DNA of 6,131 nucleotides from Candidatus Methanomethylophilaceae archaeon (GTDB taxonomy: Archaea > Thermoplasmatota > Thermoplasmata > Methanomassiliicoccales > Methanomethylophilaceae), in assembly GCA_017455785.1 (NCBI GenBank), contig JAFSYZ010000111.1, positions 1 to 6,131 on the forward strand. Reading direction: 5' to 3'. The position numbers and the translations under genes were made by a program. This document shows, in pieces, positions 1 to 6,131 of the stretch (position 1 is its first letter; each line of letters starts with the position of its first letter). A model generated the notes under the pieces. The model was not told the DNA's origin. It worked only from the letters and a program-made list of their open reading frames with translations, and did no database searches.

Positions 1-2
1 TC

Positions 3-2159
3 GAGATCCCCCCTTCAGGGGATGCGAAGGCGGAAGCAAAGTTGAATGTCAACTTCTCCTCATTGACGATAGACGACGGCAATGAAAAGATATCATTAGA
101 TATAATCGTCATCGGTCTTGAAGGTACTATGGATCCTGAGAAGAAAGAGGATCATATAGTTATCACTGGGGACGTCAAGGCCGTTCTCGAATACACATCC
201 GGACATGGGAATGATGAGTTCATCATCAAATTTCCGATGACCTCCACGTTGAACATATCCATTCCGGTGGATGAGAGTGCATCTGACGATGACATCCTCT
301 TCATGGCGTATATCGACGCGAAGGGGGATCTGAAAGCATCGAACAACGTTTATAAGTTGGATTGCAAGGACCTGACGATAACCGCTGCTGTCAATGTCAG
401 ATACTATGATGAAGAATTGTTGTTCATCCCATTGGTGATAATGAAGGCCGATGACGTTTCGCTGAAGTCAACGTCCAATCGGAACAATACCGATCTCACT
501 TTTGATAATCTGTACCTTCATTTTCTGGCCAATATGCCGATATTGATAGATTTCGAGACCGGCGAGATATCGTTGGATGAGGATAACATGGCCGTGGAGT
601 ATGCTCTGAGCTTCACGAGGGTGCACGGTAATCTGGAAAACAATTACAAAAACGGGGAAACGAGGATCAATGCACTGATAGATGCCAGAGAGGTGAAGGT
701 AGTCGCCGATGCAGATCTCAAGAAGCAGGAGAAAATCCTGATGGTGAACATCGAAAGGATATACACCAGGATATATCTCGGGTTCTCGGATTATGAATGG
801 GTGAGGATTGACGCCAAGGATGTGAAACTGTCACCGTCATCCGAGGAATCATCATCGGAGATCGACCTGGATGCGGTCAAATTTGATCTGGAGGCCCAGG
901 TGGTGAATGGTGAAAGGGCCCACATCGTAATGAACAACGGCAGTCTGGTCCTCGATTACACTTATGGAATGGAACGGGTGACCGTGCAAAATGGTGATAT
1001 CTCCATTAGCGGAGGCACCCTCATGGCGGACGTAGAAATATCGGAGGGGGTGAAAGTCCATTTCGACGATTTCGTCTTTATCGGAAACATGACCCTGCAG
1101 AACGGGGCCAGCATCTCAGGGCGTATCACCATGCCCATGACGTTCAACACCACCATCAACGGGGCAGGTATATCGGTGTCGTTCAAGGATAATACGACAG
1201 CATATCTGGATCTAACCATCGGTGAGAAGGCGTCTATAGGCCCTATGGTCGGCTATAAGCTCGATCAATGCCCTTCCGGCGCGGATTATGTGAGGTATGA
1301 GCTGAACGAGGACGGAACGGCCACGGCCGTCGATTATAACGGTGTATTCTTCGCTGAGATCAGTTCCAAACAGTACAGTCTAACCATCGGCGAGATCAAG
1401 GAGATGCACAATGTCGGAGAGGCCATCGCTCTTCCGAATCCCGGTGAAGAGGGATCGGGTCGTTCGTTCGTCGGATGGTACGACGGAGAAGATGTCTATA
1501 GAATCGAATATATAATGCCCAGCCGCGACGTCGTAATGAAGGAGGTCTGGAGTGGCAGAGTGACTGAAAATGACATCGTGATCAAATGGGAAGTGTGCAC
1601 CATTAAGATGGACTGTGACGAGATCACTGTGGATCAATACACGTTCAGTACGCTGAAGCAGATGATCAAGGACGGTTCCATAGAGACCGTGGAGATAACG
1701 ATCGGCGGTTGTTCATTTACGATAGGTGCCAAGATCGTGGAGCAATGGAACGGTGAATTGCGCATGCGTGTCCTGATCAGCGATGCATCGGCCATGACCG
1801 ACAGGAGCAGTTCCATCGGGGATGGGGCCGTCTATCAGATCGAGGCCGAGGACGACGGAGGGACAGTGACCCTCGGGGACGGGATCACGATGACTACTCA
1901 GTACAGGGGACATCGTGATGGGAGCATGTCGATATGCGCCTACTACATGGATGACGGAGGAAGGCTGCATCAGGTCGAGTGCGAACATTCCGATATCGGA
2001 GGGAAGAGCATAGTGACCATGCACATCCAGCACTTATCGGATTATGTGATCAAACAGGTGGAGAACAGGGATGCGTTGGAGCTGCCTTTCGCGATAGTGA
2101 TCAGTGTGATCCTTGTGACCGTATCCGTGATCACCCTGTACTTCATCACCAGGAAGTGA
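3..2159 (+). CDS. Large membrane-anchored surface protein with InlB-type repeat, 5' partial
   Basis: This is the C-terminal part of a secreted, cell-surface adhesin-like protein; its ligand is unknown. The reading frame is open to the left window edge and no signal peptide is visible, so the true start lies upstream. A TTG at 42 could be read as a start but has no ribosome binding site. Counting from that TTG, residues 1-430 are beta-rich with many acidic residues and no recognised domain. About residues 435-503 form a Listeria-Bacteroides (InlB B) repeat, shown by FVGWYDGEDVY, then YIMPSRDVVMKEVW. Residues 510-670 form a second beta-rich region with five cysteines (519, 525, 557, 632, 647), possible disulfide partners outside the cell. 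It ends in HLSDYVIK, resembling the H-F/L-S-x-Y motif found just before the anchor in many archaeal and bacterial surface proteins. Residues 681-702 are a transmembrane helix, followed by a short basic tail (TRK). It is first in an operon-like run, with a 4-nt gap to the next gene. Confidence 0.85.
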   Translation, partial: EIPPSGDAKAEAKLNVNFSSLTIDDGNEKISLDIIVIGLEGTMDPEKKEDHIVITGDVKAVLEYTSGHGNDEFIIKFPMTSTLNISIPVDESASDDDILFMAYIDAKGDLKASNNVYKLDCKDLTITAAVNVRYYDEELLFIPLVIMKADDVSLKSTSNRNNTDLTFDNLYLHFLANMPILIDFETGEISLDEDNMAVEYALSFTRVHGNLENNYKNGETRINALIDAREVKVVADADLKKQEKILMVNIERIYTRIYLGFSDYEWVRIDAKDVKLSPSSEESSSEIDLDAVKFDLEAQVVNGERAHIVMNNGSLVLDYTYGMERVTVQNGDISISGGTLMADVEISEGVKVHFDDFVFIGNMTLQNGASISGRITMPMTFNTTINGAGISVSFKDNTTAYLDLTIGEKASIGPMVGYKLDQCPSGADYVRYELNEDGTATAVDYNGVFFAEISSKQYSLTIGEIKEMHNVGEAIALPNPGEEGSGRSFVGWYDGEDVYRIEYIMPSRDVVMKEVWSGRVTENDIVIKWEVCTIKMDCDEITVDQYTFSTLKQMIKDGSIETVEITIGGCSFTIGAKIVEQWNGELRMRVLISDASAMTDRSSSIGDGAVYQIEAEDDGGTVTLGDGITMTTQYRGHRDGSMSICAYYMDDGGRLHQVECEHSDIGGKSIVTMHIQHLSDYVIKQVENRDALELPFAIVISVILVTVSVITLYFITRK

Positions 2160-2163
2160 GGAC

Positions 2164-3150
2164 ATGATGGATTTGATAAGAAAGGTTGGACTGAAGATAG
2201 TGAAGCTCAAGTCTAAACTCGTGTATTTCCTTTCTTTTGTCCTCATAGTATCGGGTATAATCGATTTCATCATCATCCTTCACTCCAGGAATCTGGAGGG
2301 CATGGGCCCGATGGTGGGTTCACTTATCGCTTCGATGAAGATGATCATGGGATTCTGCATATTGTTCGATCCCAGGAAGAATCTGCTCAGGGCGGTCGGA
2401 TTCTATGCATTCGCATTAGGTTTCAACAGATTGCTGGTCTCGTTCCCCTATCTGACGAATTCCAATCAGATCTATTTCGTGGTCGGCATAGTTTTCGTCG
2501 GGATGTCATGCAACCTGATGTACTCGGGTATCAACTATCTCAACGAGACATCGCGTTCACGCACAGGTATGGTCACGACGACCTCTCTCATGGCCCTACT
2601 GCAGATCGCCTTGTTGGCATTCATGTACAAGACCGAAGTCCAAGCACCCTGGGAGAAGGTCGCTCCTTATGTTGTCTCACTTTTCCAATATATCACTTTG
2701 CTTATCATCATGGATACTGAGGAACTCAGATTCGGTTCCAGCTTGGAGAAATCGAATACAAGGATAGAGAGTGTCCGTGTTATCCACTCTCTGGAAAGGG
2801 ACCTGAAGATCAATGAATCGGATGCCATGACGTTATTGAGGATGATGGATGACCGTTCCGATTGGGAACCGGTGGAAGACGGCGGTCCGGTGGAATGTGA
2901 GAAGAGGCTGAGGATTGTGGACAAGAGGATCCCGTCTGTCATGATTATGCAGAAATGGAGGGATTCCGAGAAGATACATGTCACCATGATCAACAATGAT
3001 GTAGGTTCGATAATAGCTGCCAACAGATTCTCCGTTACCGATGTGGTGCCGGAGAATGATACGGAGGATTTCAGATATCTCCGTTTCTTCGACGATGGGA
3101 GGATGATATCACAGATATGGGTGAACAGACAGGAGGCGAAGACGAAATGA
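2164..3150 (+). CDS. Six-helix membrane protein with unrecognised cytosolic domain (paralogue A)
   Basis: I do not recognise the family. The protein has 328 residues. The N-terminus is lysine-rich, then come about six hydrophobic helices near residues 18-39, 50-67, 76-95, 103-122, 136-154 and 166-183. A soluble domain fills residues 200-320. The basic N-terminus and even helix count place both ends in the cytoplasm. The soluble domain aligns without gaps over its core to the product of the next gene: GPVECE at 241-246, QKWRD at 263-267, IHVT at 271-274 and F289, with spacings of 23, 7 and 17 residues between P242, W265, H272 and F289. The start is ATG 2164 or ATG 2167. A GTGAGG element overlapping the upstream stop sits better (5 nt) in front of 2167. 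The 4-nt gap to the surface protein gene and the ATGA overlap with the next gene indicate co-transcription. Function is unknown; a sensor or membrane assembly factor are possibilities only. Confidence 0.85.
   Translation: MMDLIRKVGLKIVKLKSKLVYFLSFVLIVSGIIDFIIILHSRNLEGMGPMVGSLIASMKMIMGFCILFDPRKNLLRAVGFYAFALGFNRLLVSFPYLTNSNQIYFVVGIVFVGMSCNLMYSGINYLNETSRSRTGMVTTTSLMALLQIALLAFMYKTEVQAPWEKVAPYVVSLFQYITLLIIMDTEELRFGSSLEKSNTRIESVRVIHSLERDLKINESDAMTLLRMMDDRSDWEPVEDGGPVECEKRLRIVDKRIPSVMIMQKWRDSEKIHVTMINNDVGSIIAANRFSVTDVVPENDTEDFRYLRFFDDGRMISQIWVNRQEAKTK
3131..3136 (+). promoter_or_regulatory. Ribosome binding site AGGAGG for the second membrane protein
   Basis: AGGAGG lies inside the end of the preceding gene, 10 nt before ATG 3147. 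The alternative in-frame ATG at 3117 has no such element in front of it. This decides the start in favour of 3147, which also gives the common ATGA stop-start overlap. The spacing is slightly long for an archaeal Shine-Dalgarno site. Confidence 0.6.
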
Positions 3151-4178
3151 AGCCGGGTGCGATGTACATCATAACCCTAGGCGCGGTGATGGTAGTCTGC
3201 GGTCTCTACTTCTGTTTCGCGGCCGCCATCGATAACGAAGGCACAACGGTGACGGAATGGTTGTCCAGTATCGTATTGATCGTTGGAGGCATACTGACCG
3301 CACTTGCATACAATAAGGGATTCAAGATAGGTACCGCATACAGCCTGATGGCCTTGGCAGCGTTCGTCTTCCTGCTCAGGCTACCGGGGTTGGTTTCGAA
3401 CGATATCTTCCAGTATGCCATGTCTATCATATTCGTCGTAGATTCTCTAGTGATCCTCTACTTCTCATTCTCGATATTGGTGGTGTCCACACCATCCAGT
3501 ATGAAGGCGATCATACTGGTCGGATTGATGGCGATCGTCGATTTCCTACCGTTCTTATTCAGTGTACAGCAGGGGACATTCATAGTGGATGTCATTGTGA
3601 AGTATTCGGATAACGTCGTCCGTGTCATCCTTTTCGTCATCACGATATTCATCCTTACCCGTAAGGAAGTCCTATTGGATTCATTGTTGAAGAGGCTGAG
3701 GAAGAACTCGGAGGTCTTGTCCTCAGCATTCACATCTGATCCTGGCATATACATCAACAGGTACGGTGTCAGGACTCTGATGTCCGAGGATGATATCGGA
3801 TGGATTCATCTGCAGAACGGACCCATAGAGATGGAGAGGGTGATACCGTTGTTCTCAAAGGTACAGGTCATCGAACTGCTGTTACAGAGATGGAAGGAAG
3901 ATCCGAGGATCCACCTGACTGTACGCAATAGGCGTTCGTATTCATTCATGATAATCGAATCCTTTGTCGTTGAGAAGATCGTACTCAATGGAGAGGACAT
4001 CAAATCATCCGACAAGATGAGGGTCTACGGAAGTAACGGTATGTTCATGGATTTTCTGATCAAGGATCCGGAAGAGTTGGAAAAGACTTACATCGAGACC
4101 ATTCGGTGGAAATGGCAGCTCTGGAAGAATAAGAAATACGGTTACATCGTTGATCATGATAGGAAAGAATTCTACTGA
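3147..4178 (+). CDS. Six-helix membrane protein with unrecognised cytosolic domain (paralogue B)
   Basis: I do not recognise the family, but it is a paralogue of the preceding gene. With the start at ATG 3147 it has 343 residues. An upstream in-frame ATG at 3117 would add ten charged residues and a 34-bp overlap and lacks a ribosome binding site, so I prefer 3147. Six hydrophobic helices lie near residues 6-27, 37-55, 62-79, 88-113, 119-139 and 156-171, followed by a basic stretch (KRLRK) and a cytosolic domain at about 195-305. Conserved marks shared with its neighbour are W219, GPIEME (225-230), QRWKE (247-251), IHLT (255-258) and F273. Unlike the neighbour it carries an extra C-terminal tail of about 38 residues with a tryptophan- and lysine-rich patch at 320-332 (three W, five K, one Y). 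Its TGA overlaps the next start codon (TGATG). The two paralogues probably work as a pair; their role is unknown. Confidence 0.85.
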   Translation: MKPGAMYIITLGAVMVVCGLYFCFAAAIDNEGTTVTEWLSSIVLIVGGILTALAYNKGFKIGTAYSLMALAAFVFLLRLPGLVSNDIFQYAMSIIFVVDSLVILYFSFSILVVSTPSSMKAIILVGLMAIVDFLPFLFSVQQGTFIVDVIVKYSDNVVRVILFVITIFILTRKEVLLDSLLKRLRKNSEVLSSAFTSDPGIYINRYGVRTLMSEDDIGWIHLQNGPIEMERVIPLFSKVQVIELLLQRWKEDPRIHLTVRNRRSYSFMIIESFVVEKIVLNGEDIKSSDKMRVYGSNGMFMDFLIKDPEELEKTYIETIRWKWQLWKNKKYGYIVDHDRKEFY

Positions 4179-4876
4179 TGATCATCAAGGGGAATGACAT
4201 GGCATCTAAGAAAACCAGGCCCATTACGATCTGCGGTTACGATGTGGATTTCTGTAAGGGCAATCTCAAGAATCTTCATATCAGGGTACGTAAGGACGGT
4301 TCGGTCTACGTATCGGCACCTAGGGGTACATCAATGTCCGAGGTGGAGGAATTCATCGAGAGCAACAGGGAATGGTTGGATTCGGCAATAGCCAAGAGGA
4401 AGGCGGCCTATGCCTGTTATTCCGATAGAGATACCATCATGCTTTTCGGGGATGAGTTCAAGCTGATGATCATCGATTCGCCTTCTAATGATGTGATTAA
4501 AGACGATAGGTGCATCTATGTCAGGACACAACGCGATCCGGAACTCCTGATCAGGAGATATCTCAATACACAGCTGATGCCTGTGGCCAAAGAGTATCTT
4601 GACAAATGGACCCGTTATACCGGATTGCAGTGTGATGACCTAAGGACAAAGTACATGCATACCAAATGGGCGACATGTAATCACAGGGTCAACAGGATAT
4701 GGTTGAGCACCAAGCTCGCACATAAGCCCTTGGAATGCATCGATTACGTCATACTCCATGAGGTTTGCCATCTGAGGTATCCGAATCACGGTCCCGCATT
4801 CCATTCGATGCTGGCGGTGTATATGCCGGATTGGAAAAGGAGACAGGATAGACTCAATGGCAAGATCAGTTCTTGA
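4178..4876 (+). CDS. YgjP/DUF45-family zinc metallopeptidase (SprT/WrpA-like)
   Basis: This is a predicted soluble cytoplasmic zinc-dependent peptidase of the YgjP-like (DUF45, M48-related) group. At 232 residues it is the usual length. An N-terminal beta-rich part (about 14-60) includes the family-typical IRVRKDGSVYVSAP segment, followed by a helix ending in the NREWL motif near residue 67. The C-terminal part carries KWATC (163-167), matching the family RWGSC motif, then IDYVILHEVCHL with zinc ligands H194 and H198 and catalytic E195. PNHGPAFH follows, where H204 is the likely third ligand, and the domain closes with MPDWKRR. Substrates of this family are poorly known; relatives often sit beside type I restriction genes. 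The start at 4178 overlaps the preceding stop (TGATG). ATG 4199 (225 residues) is a real alternative because AAGGGG precedes it by 6 nt. The 3' end overlaps the convergent nuclease gene by 11 bp. Confidence 0.9.
   Translation: MIIKGNDMASKKTRPITICGYDVDFCKGNLKNLHIRVRKDGSVYVSAPRGTSMSEVEEFIESNREWLDSAIAKRKAAYACYSDRDTIMLFGDEFKLMIIDSPSNDVIKDDRCIYVRTQRDPELLIRRYLNTQLMPVAKEYLDKWTRYTGLQCDDLRTKYMHTKWATCNHRVNRIWLSTKLAHKPLECIDYVILHEVCHLRYPNHGPAFHSMLAVYMPDWKRRQDRLNGKISS
4187..4192 (+). promoter_or_regulatory. Possible ribosome binding site AAGGGG for the alternative metallopeptidase start
   Basis: AAGGGG sits 6 nt before ATG 4199, the eighth codon of the longest reading. If it is used, the peptidase begins with MASKK and loses seven residues that carry no conserved feature. 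The match to the archaeal Shine-Dalgarno consensus is only partial, so the start remains open. Confidence 0.35.
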
Positions 4877-5840
4877 TGATGGTCATTTCGAATCCTTTTG
4901 AATCCTGACGTGGTATCAATCTGAACGTCATTCCGTTCTGGTCGTATTCAAGACCCTTCATGCTGCCTGTGACAAGTGATTCCAGGTGCTCTTTGATCCT
5001 GGGTTCTACAGAGGGATCGTTGGATGCTGCATATTCCCTTATCAATTCTGTAAGGTCGCCGGGGACGAAATCCACCTTCCTTATGGTGAGGTTGTTGATT
5101 ATATCCATATCCCTGTCGGACCAGCACGGGGTGACTCCTCCCAGGATGTACTTCTGGAACCATTTTCTTCCGGAGTCCATCTCCTCCGAGATGTCCTTCT
5201 TCATTTTGTAAACGATGTAGAAGTTGTCATCCTTCGGGGTCCACTGTTCGGGATGCTCGTAGTCATCCTCGTTCAGGAATCCGACTGCGAATATTATCTC
5301 GTCCAATTCTGAGAGTTCCGCATACAGTGAGGCCTGCAGCACGTAGTTATCAGGAGCACAAGCGATGTTGCCATGTGCATCCGTCCATTTTTCCCTGCTG
5401 CTTGCAGTCTTTATCTCTAGGATGGCACGTCTCTTCCCGTTCACCCTGATGTATCCGTCGACCATCCCTCCGAATACCGGATCGAATCTGAAGTGATCGT
5501 AACCGCATTCTTTAGCGGCAACGGGATTCTCGACTCCGACATTGTCACTCGATGATGTCCTCAGATATCCATCCAATAGGTCATGTGCATGGTCGCGGAC
5601 ATGGTTCCTGATGATAGGTTCGATAGCCTCCCCTGCCAGAGTGTATTTTGTTTCCTCATAGTCAGTGTAGATCCTAGAAATGTTGCATGCGGCAGCGAAT
5701 TCCGATGTGTAGGGATCTTCACCGAGTATCGAATAGAATCTGGATCCTGTGATCTTACCATGTTTGGAAGGATCGAATCTGATGATCCTGTTCTCTTCAT
5801 CGATCTCCTTTATTCTGAATGGCTGCATCTTCACTACCAT
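4866..5840 (-). CDS. YqaJ-like PD-(D/E)XK nuclease (lambda-exonuclease family)
   Basis: This is a predicted metal-dependent DNA nuclease of the YqaJ/lambda-exonuclease branch of the PD-(D/E)XK superfamily, whose phage members degrade one strand of duplex DNA for recombination. The protein has 324 residues. Visible motifs in order are ITGSRFYSILGEDPY (30-44), typical of the YqaJ N-terminus; GEAIE (70-74), the motif with the first acidic residue; GGMVDGY with D128; LEIKTAS with the catalytic E142 and K144; and QASLY (169-173), the QxxxY motif of this family. All catalytic positions are present, so the enzyme should be active. Residues 215-324 are more variable and may bind DNA or a partner. The start is well fixed by AAGGAGGT 6 nt upstream. 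No annealing protein (RecT/Beta type), phage gene or methylase lies beside it, so I cannot say whether it serves repair, defence or a decayed element. It has its own promoter, divergent from the 5S gene. Confidence 0.88.
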   Translation of the reverse strand: MVVKMQPFRIKEIDEENRIIRFDPSKHGKITGSRFYSILGEDPYTSEFAAACNISRIYTDYEETKYTLAGEAIEPIIRNHVRDHAHDLLDGYLRTSSSDNVGVENPVAAKECGYDHFRFDPVFGGMVDGYIRVNGKRRAILEIKTASSREKWTDAHGNIACAPDNYVLQASLYAELSELDEIIFAVGFLNEDDYEHPEQWTPKDDNFYIVYKMKKDISEEMDSGRKWFQKYILGGVTPCWSDRDMDIINNLTIRKVDFVPGDLTELIREYAASNDPSVEPRIKEHLESLVTGSMKGLEYDQNGMTFRLIPRQDSKGFEMTIIKN

Positions 5841-5846
5841 GTCGCT

Positions 5847-5854
5847 ACCTCCTT
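5847..5854 (-). promoter_or_regulatory. Strong ribosome binding site AAGGAGGT of the nuclease gene
   Basis: Read on the minus strand, AAGGAGGT lies 6 nt before the nuclease ATG. It is an extended match to the archaeal 16S rRNA tail complement and the strongest such site in the window. It fixes the nuclease start. Confidence 0.85.
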
Positions 5855-5898
5855 ATTCTGTCCTAGGGCACACTGTCCTTCTAGGGTTCGTCTTTCCG

Positions 5899-5907
5899 AT
5901 ATTTAAA
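5899..5907 (-). promoter_or_regulatory. Putative TATA box of the nuclease gene
   Basis: The minus strand reads TTTAAATAT here, close to the archaeal TATA consensus. Transcription would be expected to start about 25 bp downstream, near 5878, giving a leader of roughly 38 nt that contains the ribosome binding site. The upstream BRE-like purine element is not convincing, so this is a moderate call. Confidence 0.5.
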
Positions 5908-5963
5908 TTAGAAAGGGGAGGTCACCGAACGGTCGTATGATTACCTTTGTATCAGAGAAACCG

Positions 5964-5971
5964 TTTTATAT
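5964..5971 (+). promoter_or_regulatory. TATA box of the 5S rRNA gene
   Basis: TTTTATAT is preceded by a purine-rich AGAGAAACC stretch that could serve as the BRE. Its centre is about 25 bp before the predicted first base of the 5S rRNA at 5993, which is the usual archaeal distance. The 5S gene therefore appears to have its own promoter and is not the tail of a larger rRNA transcript. Confidence 0.7.
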
Positions 5972-5992
5972 CGAACCAGGATACACAGTCTC

Positions 5993-6117
5993 GGTACGAC
6001 GGCCATAGCGGCGGTGTAACACCCGGTCCCATTCCGAACCCGGCAGTTAAGCCCGCCTGCGTCTCTGACTGTACTGTATTGCGCAAGTGTACGGGAACTC
6101 AGAAACGCTGTCGGCCA
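5993..6117 (+). rRNA. 5S ribosomal RNA
   Basis: This is the 5S rRNA of the large ribosomal subunit, complete and of archaeal type, about 125 nt. The diagnostic CCATAGC follows the 5' strand of helix I. CCATTCCGAAC (6029-6039) and AGTTAAGCCC (6045-6054) are the conserved loop B/C and helix II-III segments. In the other arm, TCTGA (6064-6068) pairs with TCAGA (6099-6103) and GTAC (6071-6074) with GTAC (6089-6092). The outer helix can pair GGTACGACGG with CTGTCGGCC if one A is bulged, which sets the ends at about 5993 and 6116-6117; each end may be off by a few bases. No 23S rRNA or tRNA gene lies upstream in this window, so the gene is unlinked on its left side. Confidence 0.95.
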
Positions 6118-6118
6118 C

Positions 6119-6122
6119 TTTT
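6119..6122 (+). terminator. Possible oligo-T terminator after the 5S rRNA
   Basis: A TTTT run follows directly after the final helix of the 5S rRNA, with a further TTT at 6127-6129 close to the window edge. Short T runs of this kind end many archaeal stable RNA transcripts. The run is short and the downstream sequence is cut off, so the call is weak. Confidence 0.35.
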
Positions 6123-6131
6123 CACATTTCA

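Noticed and set aside
962..1219. Minus-strand open frame of 85 codons inside the surface protein gene
   Set aside because: It lies fully inside a well-supported gene on the other strand, has no ribosome binding site that I can see and no recognisable protein features. The same applies to the other antisense frames in 152-2276.
3117..3146. Earlier ATG start for the second membrane protein
   Set aside because: The ten added residues are charged and the ATG has no ribosome binding site, whereas ATG 3147 has AGGAGG upstream and forms an ATGA overlap.
4986..5312. Plus-strand open frame of 108 codons opposite the nuclease gene
   Set aside because: The nuclease on the minus strand has intact catalytic motifs and a strong ribosome binding site across this region, so the plus-strand frame is a shadow.
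5583..5906. Plus-strand open frame running from the nuclease gene into the promoter region
   Set aside because: It runs antisense through the nuclease N-terminus and its TATA box, lacks recognisable domains, and is better explained as chance.
6071..6092. Hairpin GTAC...GTAC as a stand-alone terminator or regulatory stem
   Set aside because: It is part of the helix IV-V arm of the 5S rRNA.
1..6131. CRISPR array, tRNA, insertion sequence or long direct repeats
   Set aside because: Reading through both strands I saw no regularly spaced repeats, no tRNA cloverleaf signature, no transposase and no terminal inverted repeats.

Overview
The window most likely comes from an archaeon of the Thermoplasmatota, with the Methanomassiliicoccales (gut or anaerobic-sediment methanogens) as best guess. 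Three observations support this. A complete archaeal-type 5S rRNA gene lies at the right end with an A/T-rich TATA box about 25 bp before its 5' end. The nuclease gene has a strong AAGGAGGT ribosome binding site and its own TATA-like box. The first gene encodes a large membrane-anchored surface protein with a Listeria-Bacteroides (InlB) type repeat, a protein class common in host-associated Methanomassiliicoccales. The lineage call is inference; the archaeal call is fairly firm.

Layout. Positions 1-4876 hold four tightly packed plus-strand genes that look like one operon. They are (1) the 3' part of a surface protein gene whose start lies left of the window, (2) and (3) two paralogous six-helix membrane proteins that share an unrecognised C-terminal cytosolic domain, and (4) a YgjP/DUF45-type zinc metallopeptidase with an HEVCH motif. 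The junctions are a 4-nt gap, an ATGA overlap and a TGATG overlap, so translational coupling is likely. The peptidase gene runs tail to tail into a minus-strand gene and overlaps it by 11 bp. That gene (4866-5840) encodes a YqaJ-like PD-(D/E)XK nuclease with all the expected catalytic motifs. A 152-bp divergent intergenic region then carries two back-to-back promoters, one for the nuclease and one for the 5S rRNA gene (about 5993-6117), which ends 14 bases before the window does.

How the genes may work together. The surface protein is anchored by a C-terminal helix and faces outward. The membrane pair has the same predicted topology twice, with the shared domain inside the cell, so the two could form a heteromeric membrane assembly serving the surface protein. 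The peptidase is a soluble cytoplasmic protein and its link to the others is only positional. The most novel element is the paralogous membrane pair and its conserved cytosolic signature. No CRISPR array, tRNA, insertion sequence or phage structural gene is visible.
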